A stretch of 64,000 nt of DNA from a sulfur-oxidizing endosymbiont of Gigantopelta aegis (GCF_016097415.1 NZ_JAEHGE010000002.1:124001-188000), one strand, 5' to 3'; counted from the first letter of the stretch, positions 43,622 to 52,951 are shown. Translations and numbers: made by a program. The notes: generated by a model from the letters alone, not told the origin.

Positions 43622-44206
43622 TTATTTGTTATTACTTTTAGGCTGAATAGTGACACGTACTCGACTGCCGGAAGTGGCTGTTTTGCCATTTTTATTTTTG
43701 ACACTGGAGGCCACGACGGTTTCTTTTTTGGTGTTATAAATTATTTTGTCGCCGCTAAAAGTGTCGCCCGCCTGCCATACAAAGGCATTTTTGAGTAGAT
43801 GAATTTTGTCTTTTTTCAGATAGTAAACCATTGTTTTTGAGCGTGCACGAAAATCTTTGTCTTTGCCTTCAGGGCGTTGTTTGAAGGTCGCAAGTTTTTT
43901 TGCTGTGCCTTCGGCAACGGCTTTTTCCAGTTCTTTATTTTTGTCATTATATAAAGTGAGTTTGCTGGATTTTATCACCATGCTGCCCTGAGTGAGAATC
44001 ACATTGCCGGTATAAACACTGACTCCTTTTAAATCATCAATGTCGGCGGCATCAGCTTCTAAGTTAATCGGTTGATCGCGATCGGAGGATAGTGCAAGTA
44101 AATTAGCCGGAGCAAGCAGTAAGCCCACTAGGAGTAATAAGAGCGTTGGCAGCAATGAGTCGTTAATAGTGCTGCTAAAAATAGGGCTAAATTTTCTGGA
44201 TTTCAT
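43622..44206 (-). CDS. lptA: LptA, periplasmic lipopolysaccharide bridge protein
   Basis: LptA forms the beta-jellyroll bridge carrying LPS across the periplasm. A signal peptide (about residues 1-39, ending LLALSS) precedes the OstA-like fold DQPINLEADAADIDDLKGVSVYTGNVILTQGSMVIKSSKLTLY. Later comes VWQAGDTFSGDKIIYNTKKETV. The length of 194 is slightly above average because of a long N-terminus. The operon order is kdsC-lptC-lptA-lptB. Confidence 0.95.
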   Translation of the reverse strand: MKSRKFSPIFSSTINDSLLPTLLLLLVGLLLAPANLLALSSDRDQPINLEADAADIDDLKGVSVYTGNVILTQGSMVIKSSKLTLYNDKNKELEKAVAEGTAKKLATFKQRPEGKDKDFRARSKTMVYYLKKDKIHLLKNAFVWQAGDTFSGDKIIYNTKKETVVASSVKNKNGKTATSGSRVRVTIQPKSNNK

Positions 44207-44235
44207 CGTAGTTTGTTCTCCATCGCTATGGTTTT

Positions 44236-44829
44236 CTATTCCGTTGGGGCCTTGGCCGGAATATGGCGGCCTTTGACATTGTTTAATAAATAATAACGCT
44301 CTTTATCCATATAGGCTTTCATTCCCACACCGGTGGCAATGGTTGAGTCAGTAGTGATTTTGACAGCTTTATCGGTTTCAGCATAGTCTTTATTGGGCCA
44401 GATGGTGAGTTCGGGACTTTCTAATTGAGAAAATTGATTGCTCAGTGACTTTTCTCGCCTAATGACTGTATGACCCTTGAGAAAGACGCGAGTTCCATCC
44501 TTGTTTATCCAGCCATGATCGGCCTGAATTTTAACCGGTAGGCCCTGAGTACGAAAAAGAGTGATTCTGGGCTGGACAATTTCTGAATCTTCTTCATCGG
44601 GATAGTGGAAAATTTGCTCACCGATGATTTTGCTTTTTGGAATGCCTGTCACACTGAAATTAAGAATTTCAGCACCATTAAAAAAAGTATCAGCGACTTT
44701 TTTTTGTATGTTCTGCTGCGGAAAAATAATTTGTGACTGATCAATGGTGGCGTTGTTATAAACAAACCAAGTGATGGCTATTGATGCTGCCGGAATGCTC
44801 AGCAATAATGTAAAGAGTTTTTTATCCAT
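44236..44829 (-). CDS. lptC: LptC, inner-membrane lipopolysaccharide transport protein
   Basis: LptC is a bitopic protein that receives LPS from LptB2FG and passes it to LptA. One N-terminal membrane segment (residues about 5-24, LFTLLLSIPAASIAITWFV) is followed by a periplasmic OstA-like domain. GWINKDGTRVFLKGHTVIRR and a late GVGMKAYMDKERYYLLNNVKGRH segment match the family. Length 197. It lies between kdsC and lptA. Confidence 0.93.
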   Translation of the reverse strand: MDKKLFTLLLSIPAASIAITWFVYNNATIDQSQIIFPQQNIQKKVADTFFNGAEILNFSVTGIPKSKIIGEQIFHYPDEEDSEIVQPRITLFRTQGLPVKIQADHGWINKDGTRVFLKGHTVIRREKSLSNQFSQLESPELTIWPNKDYAETDKAVKITTDSTIATGVGMKAYMDKERYYLLNNVKGRHIPAKAPTE

Positions 44830-44867
44830 AGTAAATGCTAATGTTGTGACATTGTTTTAATGCCAGC

Positions 44868-45395
44868 CTAATCTTGAAGGTAACGAGAAAATTGTGCTTC
44901 CATCGTGCCCTGTGCTTGCATTAATAATTCGCAGACATCTCTAACTGCACCCTGGCCACCTATATGTTGTGTTGTCCAATCGGCCTGTTGTTTGACGCGA
45001 TCATGGGCGTCTGCCACAGCAATAGCTAACCCGACTCTGCGCATTACGGGCAGATCAACTAAATCATCACCGACATAGGCCACTTCTTCAGGTGCTAAGG
45101 CTAATTGTTGGCATAATTGCTCAAAGGCTTGAACTTTATCGAGTTGGCCTTGAAAAACCAGTTCAATATTGAGGTTTTTCATGCGATGAGCAACAACTTC
45201 AGAGGTTCGAGCGGTAATAACGGCCAGCGGGATGCCTGAGCGTTGTAACATCATGATGCCTAGACCATCACGGGCATGAAAGGCTTTATATTCCAGGCCG
45301 TTATCGCCGAAAAAAAGGCGGCCATCGGTCATGACACCGTCAACATCGCAGATCAGTAATTTAATGACACTGGCTTTGGCAGTGATTTGCTGCAT
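44868..45395 (-). CDS. kdsC: KdsC, 3-deoxy-D-manno-octulosonate 8-phosphate phosphatase
   Basis: KdsC removes phosphate from Kdo-8-phosphate for LPS inner-core synthesis. It is a HAD-family enzyme of 175 residues with motif I CDVDGVMTDGRLFF, a threonine-containing motif II in AVITARTS, and motif IV GDDLVDLPVMRRVGLAIAVADAH. kdsD, which usually precedes it between yrbG and kdsC in enterobacteria, is not here; the gap to yrbG is only 35 bp. Confidence 0.95.
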   Translation of the reverse strand: MQQITAKASVIKLLICDVDGVMTDGRLFFGDNGLEYKAFHARDGLGIMMLQRSGIPLAVITARTSEVVAHRMKNLNIELVFQGQLDKVQAFEQLCQQLALAPEEVAYVGDDLVDLPVMRRVGLAIAVADAHDRVKQQADWTTQHIGGQGAVRDVCELLMQAQGTMEAQFSRYLQD

Positions 45396-45430
45396 ATTGG
45401 CTATTTTCCTAGTATTGTCATTTTTTCAAG

Positions 45431-46426
45431 TTAGGTGCTTTGTTGATAGATAACAATCATATAAGCAGTATAGCAAAGCAGTAACAGAGCACCTTCCAGA
45501 CGATTGATGCCTCCCTTACCCTTAAAACCATAAGCAAATACAAAGAATAAAACAGATAGTCCTATCATAACAGGATAATCACGCGTGAGTACACTGGGAT
45601 CAAGGATAGCGCCGGTCATGATACCGGGGATGCCGAGCACACCCAGTAAATTGAACATATTTGAGCCGATAATATTGCCAATGGCTATTTCATGTTCGCC
45701 TTTGAGTGCGCTGGTGATGGAGGCTGCTAATTCTGGCAAACTGGTGCCAATAGCAACAATGGTTAAACCGATCACTAAATCGCTGACACCAAAGGTGTGG
45801 GCGATATTTACTGCGCCCCAAATCAATAGGCGTGAACTGATTAAAAGCACGATAAGACCAATGAATAACCATAAAAAAGCCATGCGGGTTGGCATGTCCC
45901 GGGGAATTTCTTCACTGAATTCGGTATCCAGAGGATCTTGTGCATTATTGGGGGTATGGGTACGATTTTTTTCGCGCAGTCCCATCCAAGTGATGAAACC
46001 CATTAGGACAAACATACCGATAATGAGAATATAGCCATCGCTATGGCTTAATTCACCATCCCATAACAAGCCTAGAGCGATTAGCATGATCATGAACATA
46101 ATAGGATATTCACGCTTGAGGATTTTGGAATCGACCATAAGGGGAGTAACTAAGGCGGTAATACCTAAAACCAGGGCAATATTGGTGATATTAGAGCCCA
46201 GAGCATTACCCACAGCTAAATTGGGCGTTCCCTGATAGGCGGCAACACCAGAAACTATCATTTCTGGCGCAGAAGTGCCAAAGCCAACAATGGTCAGGCC
46301 GATGATGAGCGGGGAAACGCCAAAATTGAGAGCAATGCCGGATGCACCCATAACAAATCGATCAGCACTCCAAATCAGCAAGAGAAAACCGCTTAGAATG
46401 GCAAGACTACTTAATAACATCTCCAT
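45431..46426 (-). CDS. yrbG: Calcium/sodium antiporter of the YrbG (CaCA) family
   Basis: The 331-residue antiporter has two inverted-repeat halves of about five membrane segments each. The alpha repeats are GLTIVGFGTSAPEMIVSGVAAYQGTPNLAVGNALGSNITN and GLTIVAIGTSLPELAASITSALKGEHEIAIGNIIGSNMFN, with the ion-binding glutamates in APE and LPE. The central loop is acidic and hydrophilic. In enterobacteria yrbG heads the yrbG-kdsDC-lptCAB cluster; the same holds here without kdsD. Confidence 0.93.
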   Translation of the reverse strand: MEMLLSSLAILSGFLLLIWSADRFVMGASGIALNFGVSPLIIGLTIVGFGTSAPEMIVSGVAAYQGTPNLAVGNALGSNITNIALVLGITALVTPLMVDSKILKREYPIMFMIMLIALGLLWDGELSHSDGYILIIGMFVLMGFITWMGLREKNRTHTPNNAQDPLDTEFSEEIPRDMPTRMAFLWLFIGLIVLLISSRLLIWGAVNIAHTFGVSDLVIGLTIVAIGTSLPELAASITSALKGEHEIAIGNIIGSNMFNLLGVLGIPGIMTGAILDPSVLTRDYPVMIGLSVLFFVFAYGFKGKGGINRLEGALLLLCYTAYMIVIYQQST

Positions 46427-46573
46427 GGGTAAATCATTAATCCTCTATCAAAACATAAGGGCATAGTAGGGGGGGGCAAAAAAATGCCCCGCTAGCATGA
46501 GCATAGCAGAGCATTTTAGCAGGTTATCAGAGTGATATTATAGGCTTTTATTGAGAAACTGGCAGAATAATGA

Positions 46574-47320
46574 TTATTCTTCAAAGTCTTCAATAATGAC
46601 CTTGGGTGGCTCACCGTCATAAACTCTGTTTTGACGCCATTGATAATAGGACTCGCGGGTAAAGATGTAAGGATCAAGTGCCAATTGGTCACGAAAGTCG
46701 GTGGTTTTCAGTAAATCTGCCCGGGCATCGACTGCCTGGGTAGAGGCCAGTGCAACAGTTGCTGAAGTGGGTGAAACTAAGCTCAGCGGGTGCATAAAGA
46801 AATCGACGACAAGCGATGGCGCATCACGTAAGCTACTGGGTCCTAAGATGGGCAAGACAATGTATGGGCCAGAAGCAACGCCCCAATAGCCCAGGGTATC
46901 AGCAAAGCTTTCTTCATGTTTTGGCAAGCCCATAGGAGTACCCATATCGATGAGACCAAAGACACCAAATACGGTATTGACTGAAAGGCGTAGTGCATCA
47001 GAAGAGAACTGTTCTACTTTAAGCTGCAGCACGTCATTGAAGACGACGACGACATCATTTAAATTGCTGAAAAAATTATGCGTGCCGGTTTGCACGGGAC
47101 CGGGTAATTTTTGATAACCTTTGGCAACAGGTTTGAGGATCGCCTTATCAAAGCCTTCATTAAAATTATAAATACTGCGGTTAGCGGATTCAATGGGATC
47201 ATTAACGTCACCATCGGGCGTGGTGGTGGCACATCCTAAGCTAAAAAGGGCTATCGCTATCGTTAGGAATAGTGAAAGACGGCGAATTGTTAATATTAAA
47301 TGTGTCATATTGTTTGTCAT
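46574..47320 (-). CDS. mlaA: MlaA (VacJ) lipoprotein of the Mla lipid-asymmetry system
   Basis: MlaA removes mislocalised phospholipids from the outer leaflet of the outer membrane and passes them to the periplasmic shuttle MlaC. A lipobox LFSLGC is at about residue 29. Family motifs are DPIESANRSIYNFNEGFDKAILKP, FSNLNDVVVVFNDVLQLK, GLIDMGTPMGLPKHEESFADTLGYWGVASGPYIVLPILGPSS, and a late TRESYYQWRQNRVYD. It sits between yrbG and the IS cluster and faces away from mlaFEDB, 4.8 kb away. The IS66 element is inserted about 167 bp upstream of its start and may have affected its promoter. Confidence 0.95.
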   Translation of the reverse strand: MTNNMTHLILTIRRLSLFLTIAIALFSLGCATTTPDGDVNDPIESANRSIYNFNEGFDKAILKPVAKGYQKLPGPVQTGTHNFFSNLNDVVVVFNDVLQLKVEQFSSDALRLSVNTVFGVFGLIDMGTPMGLPKHEESFADTLGYWGVASGPYIVLPILGPSSLRDAPSLVVDFFMHPLSLVSPTSATVALASTQAVDARADLLKTTDFRDQLALDPYIFTRESYYQWRQNRVYDGEPPKVIIEDFEE

Positions 47321-47487
47321 TGTGTTTTTGGAACGCTAAACGTGAGTTGGCTTCATAATTGGACACAATATGATAGTCAAAATTTATGAGTAAATAAACA
47401 ACTGTGTTGTAAAATGTGAACAAAGATTGACAATTTATTTGTGATTTTAAAAACTGCTTTTAAATCAATAAGTTGTTTTGTGGTTTA

Positions 47488-49400
47488 GTAACTTCTCAAT
47501 AAGTCTGTGCAAAACTTGAAATAAAAACAAAAAAAGTCTTGACAGCATTTTAGAGGACAAAAATTGCATTTTCACTGCCCCATGTAATTTATCCCTATAA
47601 ATGATCCTGTCGATCTGTCTCAGATCGAAATAGAATATTTTTGAATATTATCTTAACTGAGAGGGAGTTTGATCAACACAGGGCAAACTAAAGAGCCTTA
47701 AAAAGCCATGATACAATTGTTTTATTGAAAACAACCTGTATTGATTATAGTGAAAAAATTACCTCCAATTCCAGAGATACCTGAAGAAGAAAAGACACCG
47801 GTAGTCCGATTACTCCTTGCTTTCATGGAGCAACAACAGGAAATCATTCAAAACCAACAGGTTGAAATCGATGCCCTTAAAACAGAAGTTGCTAAGCTTA
47901 AAAAGCTACCTCCAAAGCCTAAAATAAGAGCCAGTAAATTGCCAAAGGATGATGACAATGATAATCCGACAGGTCATTCAGGAAGCAAGAAAAACAACTC
48001 AGGAAATGGGACTAGTAAAAAGTCGTAAACGAAAGAAGAAATTGGCTATTCATAAAACCACCGTTATCAAACCAGATAACCTGCCAGAACATTCACGTTT
48101 TTTAGGGTATCAGGATTATTTTGTTCAGGAGCTGCTGATTAAGCCTTTCAATACTCGTTATCGATTGGCTCGCTATAAAACACCCGATGGTGATACCTGT
48201 ATAGGAAAATTGAGCTTTGATACACATATAGGACATTTTGGCCATACATTACAGAGTTATATCGTTTATCAATATTATCACCAGAGAGTGACTCAGCCAT
48301 TGATAATACAACAATTAACAGAATTAGGTTTTGATATTTCAACGGGTCAGATCAATGAGATTTTAATCCATGACAAAGACCATTTTCATACTGAAAAAAT
48401 ACATTGCTAACTGCCGGTATCAACAATAGTACTTATATCCATGTTGATGATACGGGTAGTCGTCATGATGGAAAGAATGGTTATTGTACTCACGTTGGCA
48501 ATGAAACCTTTGCCTGGTTCAAGTACTCGATATAAGAGCCGGATTAATTTTCTACAATTGTTACGAGGTGCTGCTGTTGATTATACGCTCAACGATGCAG
48601 CACTTGATTATATGAGAGCAGAAAAATTACCTCACAAGCCATTGAGCGTTATTGAACAAAGTCATCAGACTTGCTTTGATAATGAAGAAGCCTGGAAATA
48701 CTATCTGCAGAACAATAGTATCATAACACAACGGCATGTTCGCATTGCCACAGAAGGCGCTTTACTGGGGGCATTAATTAACAGTGGCTTTCCAAGTGAT
48801 TTGGTGATTGTGAGTGATGATGCAGGACAATTTGATATTTTGTTGCACGCATTATGTTGGATACATGCAGACAGAGTGTTTCAGCGGATACTACCACTCA
48901 ATGAGCGACATGATAAAGAACTGAACTGGGTACATACTCAGATTTGGGAACTATTTTATGATCTCAAACAATATAAACTTGAGCCAGATGATCCGTTGAA
49001 GTCAGCGATTGCTGAACATTTTGATGAATTGTGCCGGACTAAAACAAGCTTTGAAGCTTTGAAACGTTGAATCAGGCACTGAAACGATTGGCAAGAAATA
49101 AAACAGAATTACTGCTGGTATTGGAACGGCCTGATATTCCTCTTCATAATAATTTGAGTGAAAATGATATTCGAGAATATGTTATTAAGCGTAAAATTAG
49201 TGGTAGTACACGCTCAAAGGATGGGCAACTTTGCAGAGATACCTTTGTCAGTTTAAAGAAAACTTGTTTGAAACAAGGAATTTCATTCTGGGATTTTATT
49301 AATGACCGGATCAGCAAGAGAAATTTGATCCCATATCTGCCTGAGTTGCTGAAAGGTAAAGTTTGTGCTGTTTAAATGCACAGACTTATTGAGAAGTTAC
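47488..49400 (+). mobile_element. IS66-family-like insertion sequence
   Basis: The 1913-bp element has 24-bp perfect terminal inverted repeats (left starts GTAACTTCTCAATAAG). It is flanked by an 8-bp duplication GTGGTTTA (47480-47487 and 49401-49408), as expected for IS66. It contains only the tnpC-type transposase, with no tnpA or tnpB genes, like the ISBst12-type subgroup. The ends are intact but the transposase is broken. It lies between mlaA and the IS3-like element. Confidence 0.92.
47741..49375 (+). pseudogene. IS66-type transposase, split by four frameshifts
   Basis: The pieces are 47741-48028, 47949-48410, the frame continuing to about 48534, 48441-49070 and 49067-49375. The N-terminal coiled coil (LLAFMEQQQEIIQNQQVEIDALKTEVAKLKKLP) and the lysine-rich linker are typical of IS66 TnpC. 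Catalytic segments are recognisable: YIHVDDTGSRHDG, IVSDDAGQFDIL with CWIHADR, and the late NNLSENDIREYVIKRKISG. An extra T near 48022 and a missing T near 49067 account for two of the shifts; the others are near 48400 and 48525. It cannot make a full-length protein as written. Confidence 0.85.
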
Positions 49401-49549
49401 GTGGTTTAAATCCTACAAAAAGAAAAAAGATTGTTTTTTTAAGTATTTCTTGAGAGTTTGTTTTGATCAATCTATAGCGAAGTTAATGTGGCTATACTTA
49501 ACCGGACACACAACTTAAAATAACTAAAAGATAAAAAGTGTGACCTAAA

Positions 49550-49870
49550 ATGAATGATCAAACAAAAAAACCGAATAAAAGCTATACATCAGAATTTAAA
49601 GAATCAGCTGTCAAATTAGCTAATGAGACGGATCAACCCGTTTCTCAGACTGCCAGGGAGCTAGGTGTTAATGTAAATACTCTACATACCTGGATCAGTA
49701 AATATTCCAAACCGGTGAAGACGGTAGCCAATAGAAGTGATGAACACATTTATGATGAAGTAAAACGTCTGAAAAAAGAATTGGCAAAAGTGATTCAGGA
49801 GCGTGATTTATTAAAAAGGCCACAGCGTACTTTGCAAGGGAAACTTTGTGAAGTACGCATGGATAACTGA
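49550..49870 (+). pseudogene. IS3-family OrfA, frameshifted near its end
   Basis: OrfA is the helix-turn-helix DNA-binding part (YTSEFKESAVKLANETDQPVSQTARELGVNVNTLHTWISKY), followed by a leucine-zipper-like VKRLKKELAKVIQERDLL. After RDLLK the frame reads RPQRTLQGKL. Adding one A to the run near 49813 restores the usual KKATAYFARETL-stop. The present tail is therefore probably the product of an indel, although IS3 elements also use programmed shifting near this place. Confidence 0.8.
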
Positions 49871-50712
49871 TCAGGCTAAAGATTACCCGGTAACGATTCT
49901 GTGCCGTTTTATGGATGTTTCCCGTAGTTGCTATTATGATTGGGTTAGCTCTCCTAAAACGGATAGAGAGAAAGAAAATGAAGCGCTTACTGAGCAGCTA
50001 AAAAACTGTTTGAAGACAGTCGCAAGACTTATGGAACCCGTCGTCTTAAAAGAAAAAACTGGCTGAAAAAGGCGTTCATATAAGCCGCCGGAGAATTGGT
50101 CGATTAATGAAAAAAGCCGGTTTGTTTTGTAAAACGAAGAGACGCTTTAAAGCGACGACTAATTCCAAGCATAATAAGCGTATATCTCCAAATTTACTGG
50201 AAAGAGAGTTTACTGTCTCTCAACCTGATCGCTACTATGTGGGTGATATTACCTATATTGCCACCAAGGAAGGCTGGTTATATTTAGCGGTTGTCATTGA
50301 CTTATTCTCTAGGCAAATTGTTGGCTGGTCGATGGATGAGCGAATGAAAGCCAAGCTAGTCAATGATGCTTTACTGATGGCCATATGGAAGCGTAAACCA
50401 ATGGATGGATTGCTTTGGCATACTGACCGAGGTAGCCAATATGCCTCTGATAGTCATAGAAAAATATTGTCGGATCATAACATAATTCAGTCTATGAGCC
50501 GCAAAGGAAATTGCTGGGACAATGCTGTATCAGAGAGCTTCTTTCATAGTTTGAAAACTGAATTGACGCACCATTGTCGATTCAAAACCAGAGTAGAAGC
50601 AAAGCAGGCAATATTTGAATATATTGAGGTATTTTATAATCGGGAGCGACTTCATTCGGCTAATGATTATTTGTCACCAGTCGATTATGAAATACAGCAG
50701 GAAATAGCTTAA
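49848..50712 (+). pseudogene. IS3-family OrfB (DDE integrase), frameshifted
   Basis: The GTG start at 49848 overlaps the restored orfA stop. The N-terminal HTH_21-like segment (MKYAWITDQAKDYPVTILCRFMDVSRSCYYDW) breaks near 49999-50060. Three homopolymer indels in CTAAAAAACTG, CTTAAAAG and GAAAAAACTGG scramble the frame. The second part (from about 50107) contains the rve integrase core: [41 protein letters not shown] and [23 protein letters not shown], i.e. the D, D and E residues. Catalytic residues are intact but no continuous frame exists. Confidence 0.85.
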
Positions 50713-51001
50713 ATCGATTGATTGAAGAGGGGTAAAAGGCGACATAAATGCCGCCCATTACCGTTGACGGCCATCGGCTCCTCAGCCTGTGCCGTGAAGA
50801 TATTGTAACAGGATCATTACCGTTGTGAAAATACCTTGGGTGAATGGAACGGCTCTATCGTTCCAGAGGGCAAAAGCCCTTTCTCTTCATCTGTTTAAAG
50901 TTAACATGAGAAACTAAAATGATAGGAAATACAAAATGACAAAAATCACTTGAAACAGCCAAAAAAATATTTAGAAAACTGTCCGGAAAAGTGTTGACAC
51001 A

Positions 51002-51190
51002 TCAAGTCGTTTTTATTTTGGCACAATGTTGACATTGATAAGTGGTGACAAGTTTGCCTTTTTTGACATCAAACTGCTCAGCATGAATGATTTTCCATTG
51101 GTGAAAACCGCTTTTGCACAAGGTGTTTGCTTTGTTTTTTTTCTTGAGTTGCTGTTGCTTAAATTGTTGCAGTTGAACGACTTTTGACAT
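51002..51190 (-). CDS. Small zinc-ribbon-like protein, possibly clipped at its 3' end by IS3
   Basis: The 62-residue protein has a basic, glutamine- and lysine-rich N-terminus (VVQLQQFKQQQLKKKNK) and two cysteine clusters, LCKSGFHQW and YQCQHCAKIKT, that could bind zinc. The stop TGA (51002-51004) is the first codon outside the IS3 end at 51001, so the original C-terminus may have been longer. It is divergent from the 227-residue DUF72-like gene, and the 38-bp gap must hold both starts. Function unknown. Confidence 0.7.
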   Translation of the reverse strand: MSKVVQLQQFKQQQLKKKNKANTLCKSGFHQWKIIHAEQFDVKKGKLVTTYQCQHCAKIKTT

Positions 51191-51228
51191 AATTTTGGGT
51201 TCTTTTACACTTGATGTGAGGTGATGTT

Positions 51229-51912
51229 TTGAGTGCTACTATTCTTTCTGATGCTATAGCTTCAGATACTGTTTCTAAATGCGAATTCAACTTTGGCATT
51301 GCCGGCCTGGATAATCCTGCACTTCTCAGTGATTTTTATCCTGATGACCTACCTGAGGACTGGCGCTTCAGCTATTATAGCAATGAATTTCACTTGCTAC
51401 TAATAAGCTTATCCGACTTGGGCCTGGCTAATATGAATGCCCGTGCAGTAACGGCAGCCCAAGCTTTAGAAGGATTGGAACAATTAGCGGATGATATTGC
51501 TGATGCTGATGGAACAGATACAGGCTTTATTTGTGCCTTGAACCTTTCGGACTTAACTGAAACCATGCAACAGGAGATGTTAGTGCAATGGGGGACAAGC
51601 AACGCGCTGCCCATCAATTGCATTAATTTAACGCAACGTTTTTCTGTCACACAGGCAGAGACTTTTGCATGTTCCTTTACCCCTATTCAGGAAGCAGGAG
51701 TAGGTTTTGAGGCTAATGCTAAGAATAAGACCTGTTTTGCTATTGTCGAGGCAGCAAATGTCTTAGAACCCAAGGCTCTAAGGCATTTGCTGGAAACCAT
51801 CCAGGCTTATACTATCACGGAGAATTACCATACTATGAATATTATTTTTTCCACCAGCCAACAGGCTTTAACTAATTGTCGCAATGCTCAACTGCTTGCT
51901 AGCCTGATGTGA
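51229..51912 (+). CDS. Hypothetical protein with DUF72-like N-terminus
   Basis: The protein is 227 residues and soluble. The opening FNFGIAGLDNPALLSDFYPDDLPEDWRFSYYSNEFHLLLI resembles the beginning of DUF72 barrels (G-x-x-G, DFYP, LPxxWRLxYYS). The rest (ALNLSDLTETMQQEMLVQW... QAYTITENYHTMNIIFST) does not align obviously, and the protein is shorter than DUF72 members. The start is TTG at 51229, supported by GAGGTGAT upstream; an earlier ATG is closed at once by TGA. A large hairpin repeat follows 5 bp after the stop. Confidence 0.7.
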   Translation: MSATILSDAIASDTVSKCEFNFGIAGLDNPALLSDFYPDDLPEDWRFSYYSNEFHLLLISLSDLGLANMNARAVTAAQALEGLEQLADDIADADGTDTGFICALNLSDLTETMQQEMLVQWGTSNALPINCINLTQRFSVTQAETFACSFTPIQEAGVGFEANAKNKTCFAIVEAANVLEPKALRHLLETIQAYTITENYHTMNIIFSTSQQALTNCRNAQLLASLM

Positions 51913-51916
51913 ATAT

Positions 51917-51968
51917 ATACCCATGACACTTGGAAATGCAGCGAGGCATCTCCAAGTGTCATGGGTAT
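51917..51968. repeat. Perfect 18-bp hairpin, dispersed repeat family 3
   Basis: The arms ATACCCATGACACTTGGA (51917-51934) and TCCAAGTGTCATGGGTAT (51951-51968) enclose a 16-nt loop AATGCAGCGAGGCATC. A half copy is at 69-100. No T run follows, so it is not a standard terminator, but it lies between the DUF72-like gene and mlaF and could still attenuate transcription. Confidence 0.88.
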
Positions 51969-52081
51969 TGCCAAGTATCATAGCTATAGAGATAGCTGTG
52001 TTTATTTGCTACAATTCAAGATTCTTTTCGTGATTTGCATGCGTGAATTTTAAAAACTGAAAATGGATTATAGTTAAGTAT

Positions 52082-52951
52082 ATGCTGGACGCTGACAAAA
52101 ATACTAATACCTCTGACATTAACTCTGAAGTCACGCGCTCTGAAAACATGAGCTCGGAAGAGAATATTGTCAGTATCCGTGACTTACATTTTTCTCGTGG
52201 CCATTCAAAAATTTTTAATGGCGTTGATATTGATATCCCCAAGGGTAAAGTCACCGCGATTATGGGACCCAGTGGTACAGGAAAAACCACACTCTTAAAA
52301 TTGATTGGTGGGCAGCTAAAACCCCAAAAAGGCACGATTCTCTTTCATGGCGAAAACATTCCGGCCATGAGAAATAAAAAACTCTACGACGTTAGAAAAA
52401 AAATGGGCATGTTATTCCAAAGTGGTGCGCTGCTAACGGATATGAGCGTGTTCGATAATATTGCCTTCCCAATGCGTGAACATACTGAGCTGCCAGAAGT
52501 CATGATCCGTGATATGGTGCTTATGAAGTTAGAAGCGGTAGGCTTGCGTGGGGCTCGTCACTTGAGCCCCAGTCAACTTTCGGGCGGCATGGCACGGCGA
52601 GTGGCATTAGCTCGTGCCATTGCGCTGGATCCTGAAATGATCCTTTATGATGAGCCTTTTACGGGACAAGATCCGATTTCAATGGGGGTTTTGGTGCAGC
52701 TGATCCGTGCGATGAATGAAGCATTGCAACTCACCAGTGTAATTGTTTCTCATGATATTCAGGAAACAATGGCGATTGCAGACAAAATATACATCCTATC
52801 TCAGGGTAAAATTATAGGGCATGGAAGTCCGGAAGAAATGAACCAATCTGATTCACCCTGGGTCAACCAATTTGTTCATGGTAACGCAGATGGACCTGTA
52901 CCGTTTCACTATTCTGCTCGTTCCTATAAAGATGATATGCTGGCGGGCTAA
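52082..52951 (+). CDS. mlaF: MlaF, ATPase of the Mla phospholipid transporter
   Basis: MlaF powers the inner-membrane MlaFEDB complex that handles phospholipids exchanged with the outer membrane. Walker A is GPSGTGKTTLLKLI, the signature LSGGMARRVALARAI, Walker B MILYDEPFTGQDPIS and the H-loop VSHDIQE. From ATG 52082 the protein has 289 residues with a hydrophilic 22-residue lead. A second ATG at 52148 (MSSEENIVSIRDLHF) gives a length closer to E. coli MlaF, and neither has a good ribosome site. First gene of mlaFEDB. Confidence 0.95.
   Translation: MLDADKNTNTSDINSEVTRSENMSSEENIVSIRDLHFSRGHSKIFNGVDIDIPKGKVTAIMGPSGTGKTTLLKLIGGQLKPQKGTILFHGENIPAMRNKKLYDVRKKMGMLFQSGALLTDMSVFDNIAFPMREHTELPEVMIRDMVLMKLEAVGLRGARHLSPSQLSGGMARRVALARAIALDPEMILYDEPFTGQDPISMGVLVQLIRAMNEALQLTSVIVSHDIQETMAIADKIYILSQGKIIGHGSPEEMNQSDSPWVNQFVHGNADGPVPFHYSARSYKDDMLAG

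Larger units (their letters stand above)
49487..51001 (+). mobile_element. IS3-family insertion sequence
   Basis: Imperfect ends of about 23 bp start TGTGGCTATACTTAACCGGACA on the left. The right end reads inward TGTGTCAACACTTTTCCGGACA. They have the TG...CA tips of IS3 elements. It carries orfA and orfB of IS3 type. I see no clear target duplication. About 290 bp of non-coding DNA lies between the orfB stop and the right end, longer than usual, with a GGGC-AAAA-GCCC hairpin near 50870-50880. The right end directly abuts the stop codon of the zinc-ribbon gene. Confidence 0.82.
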
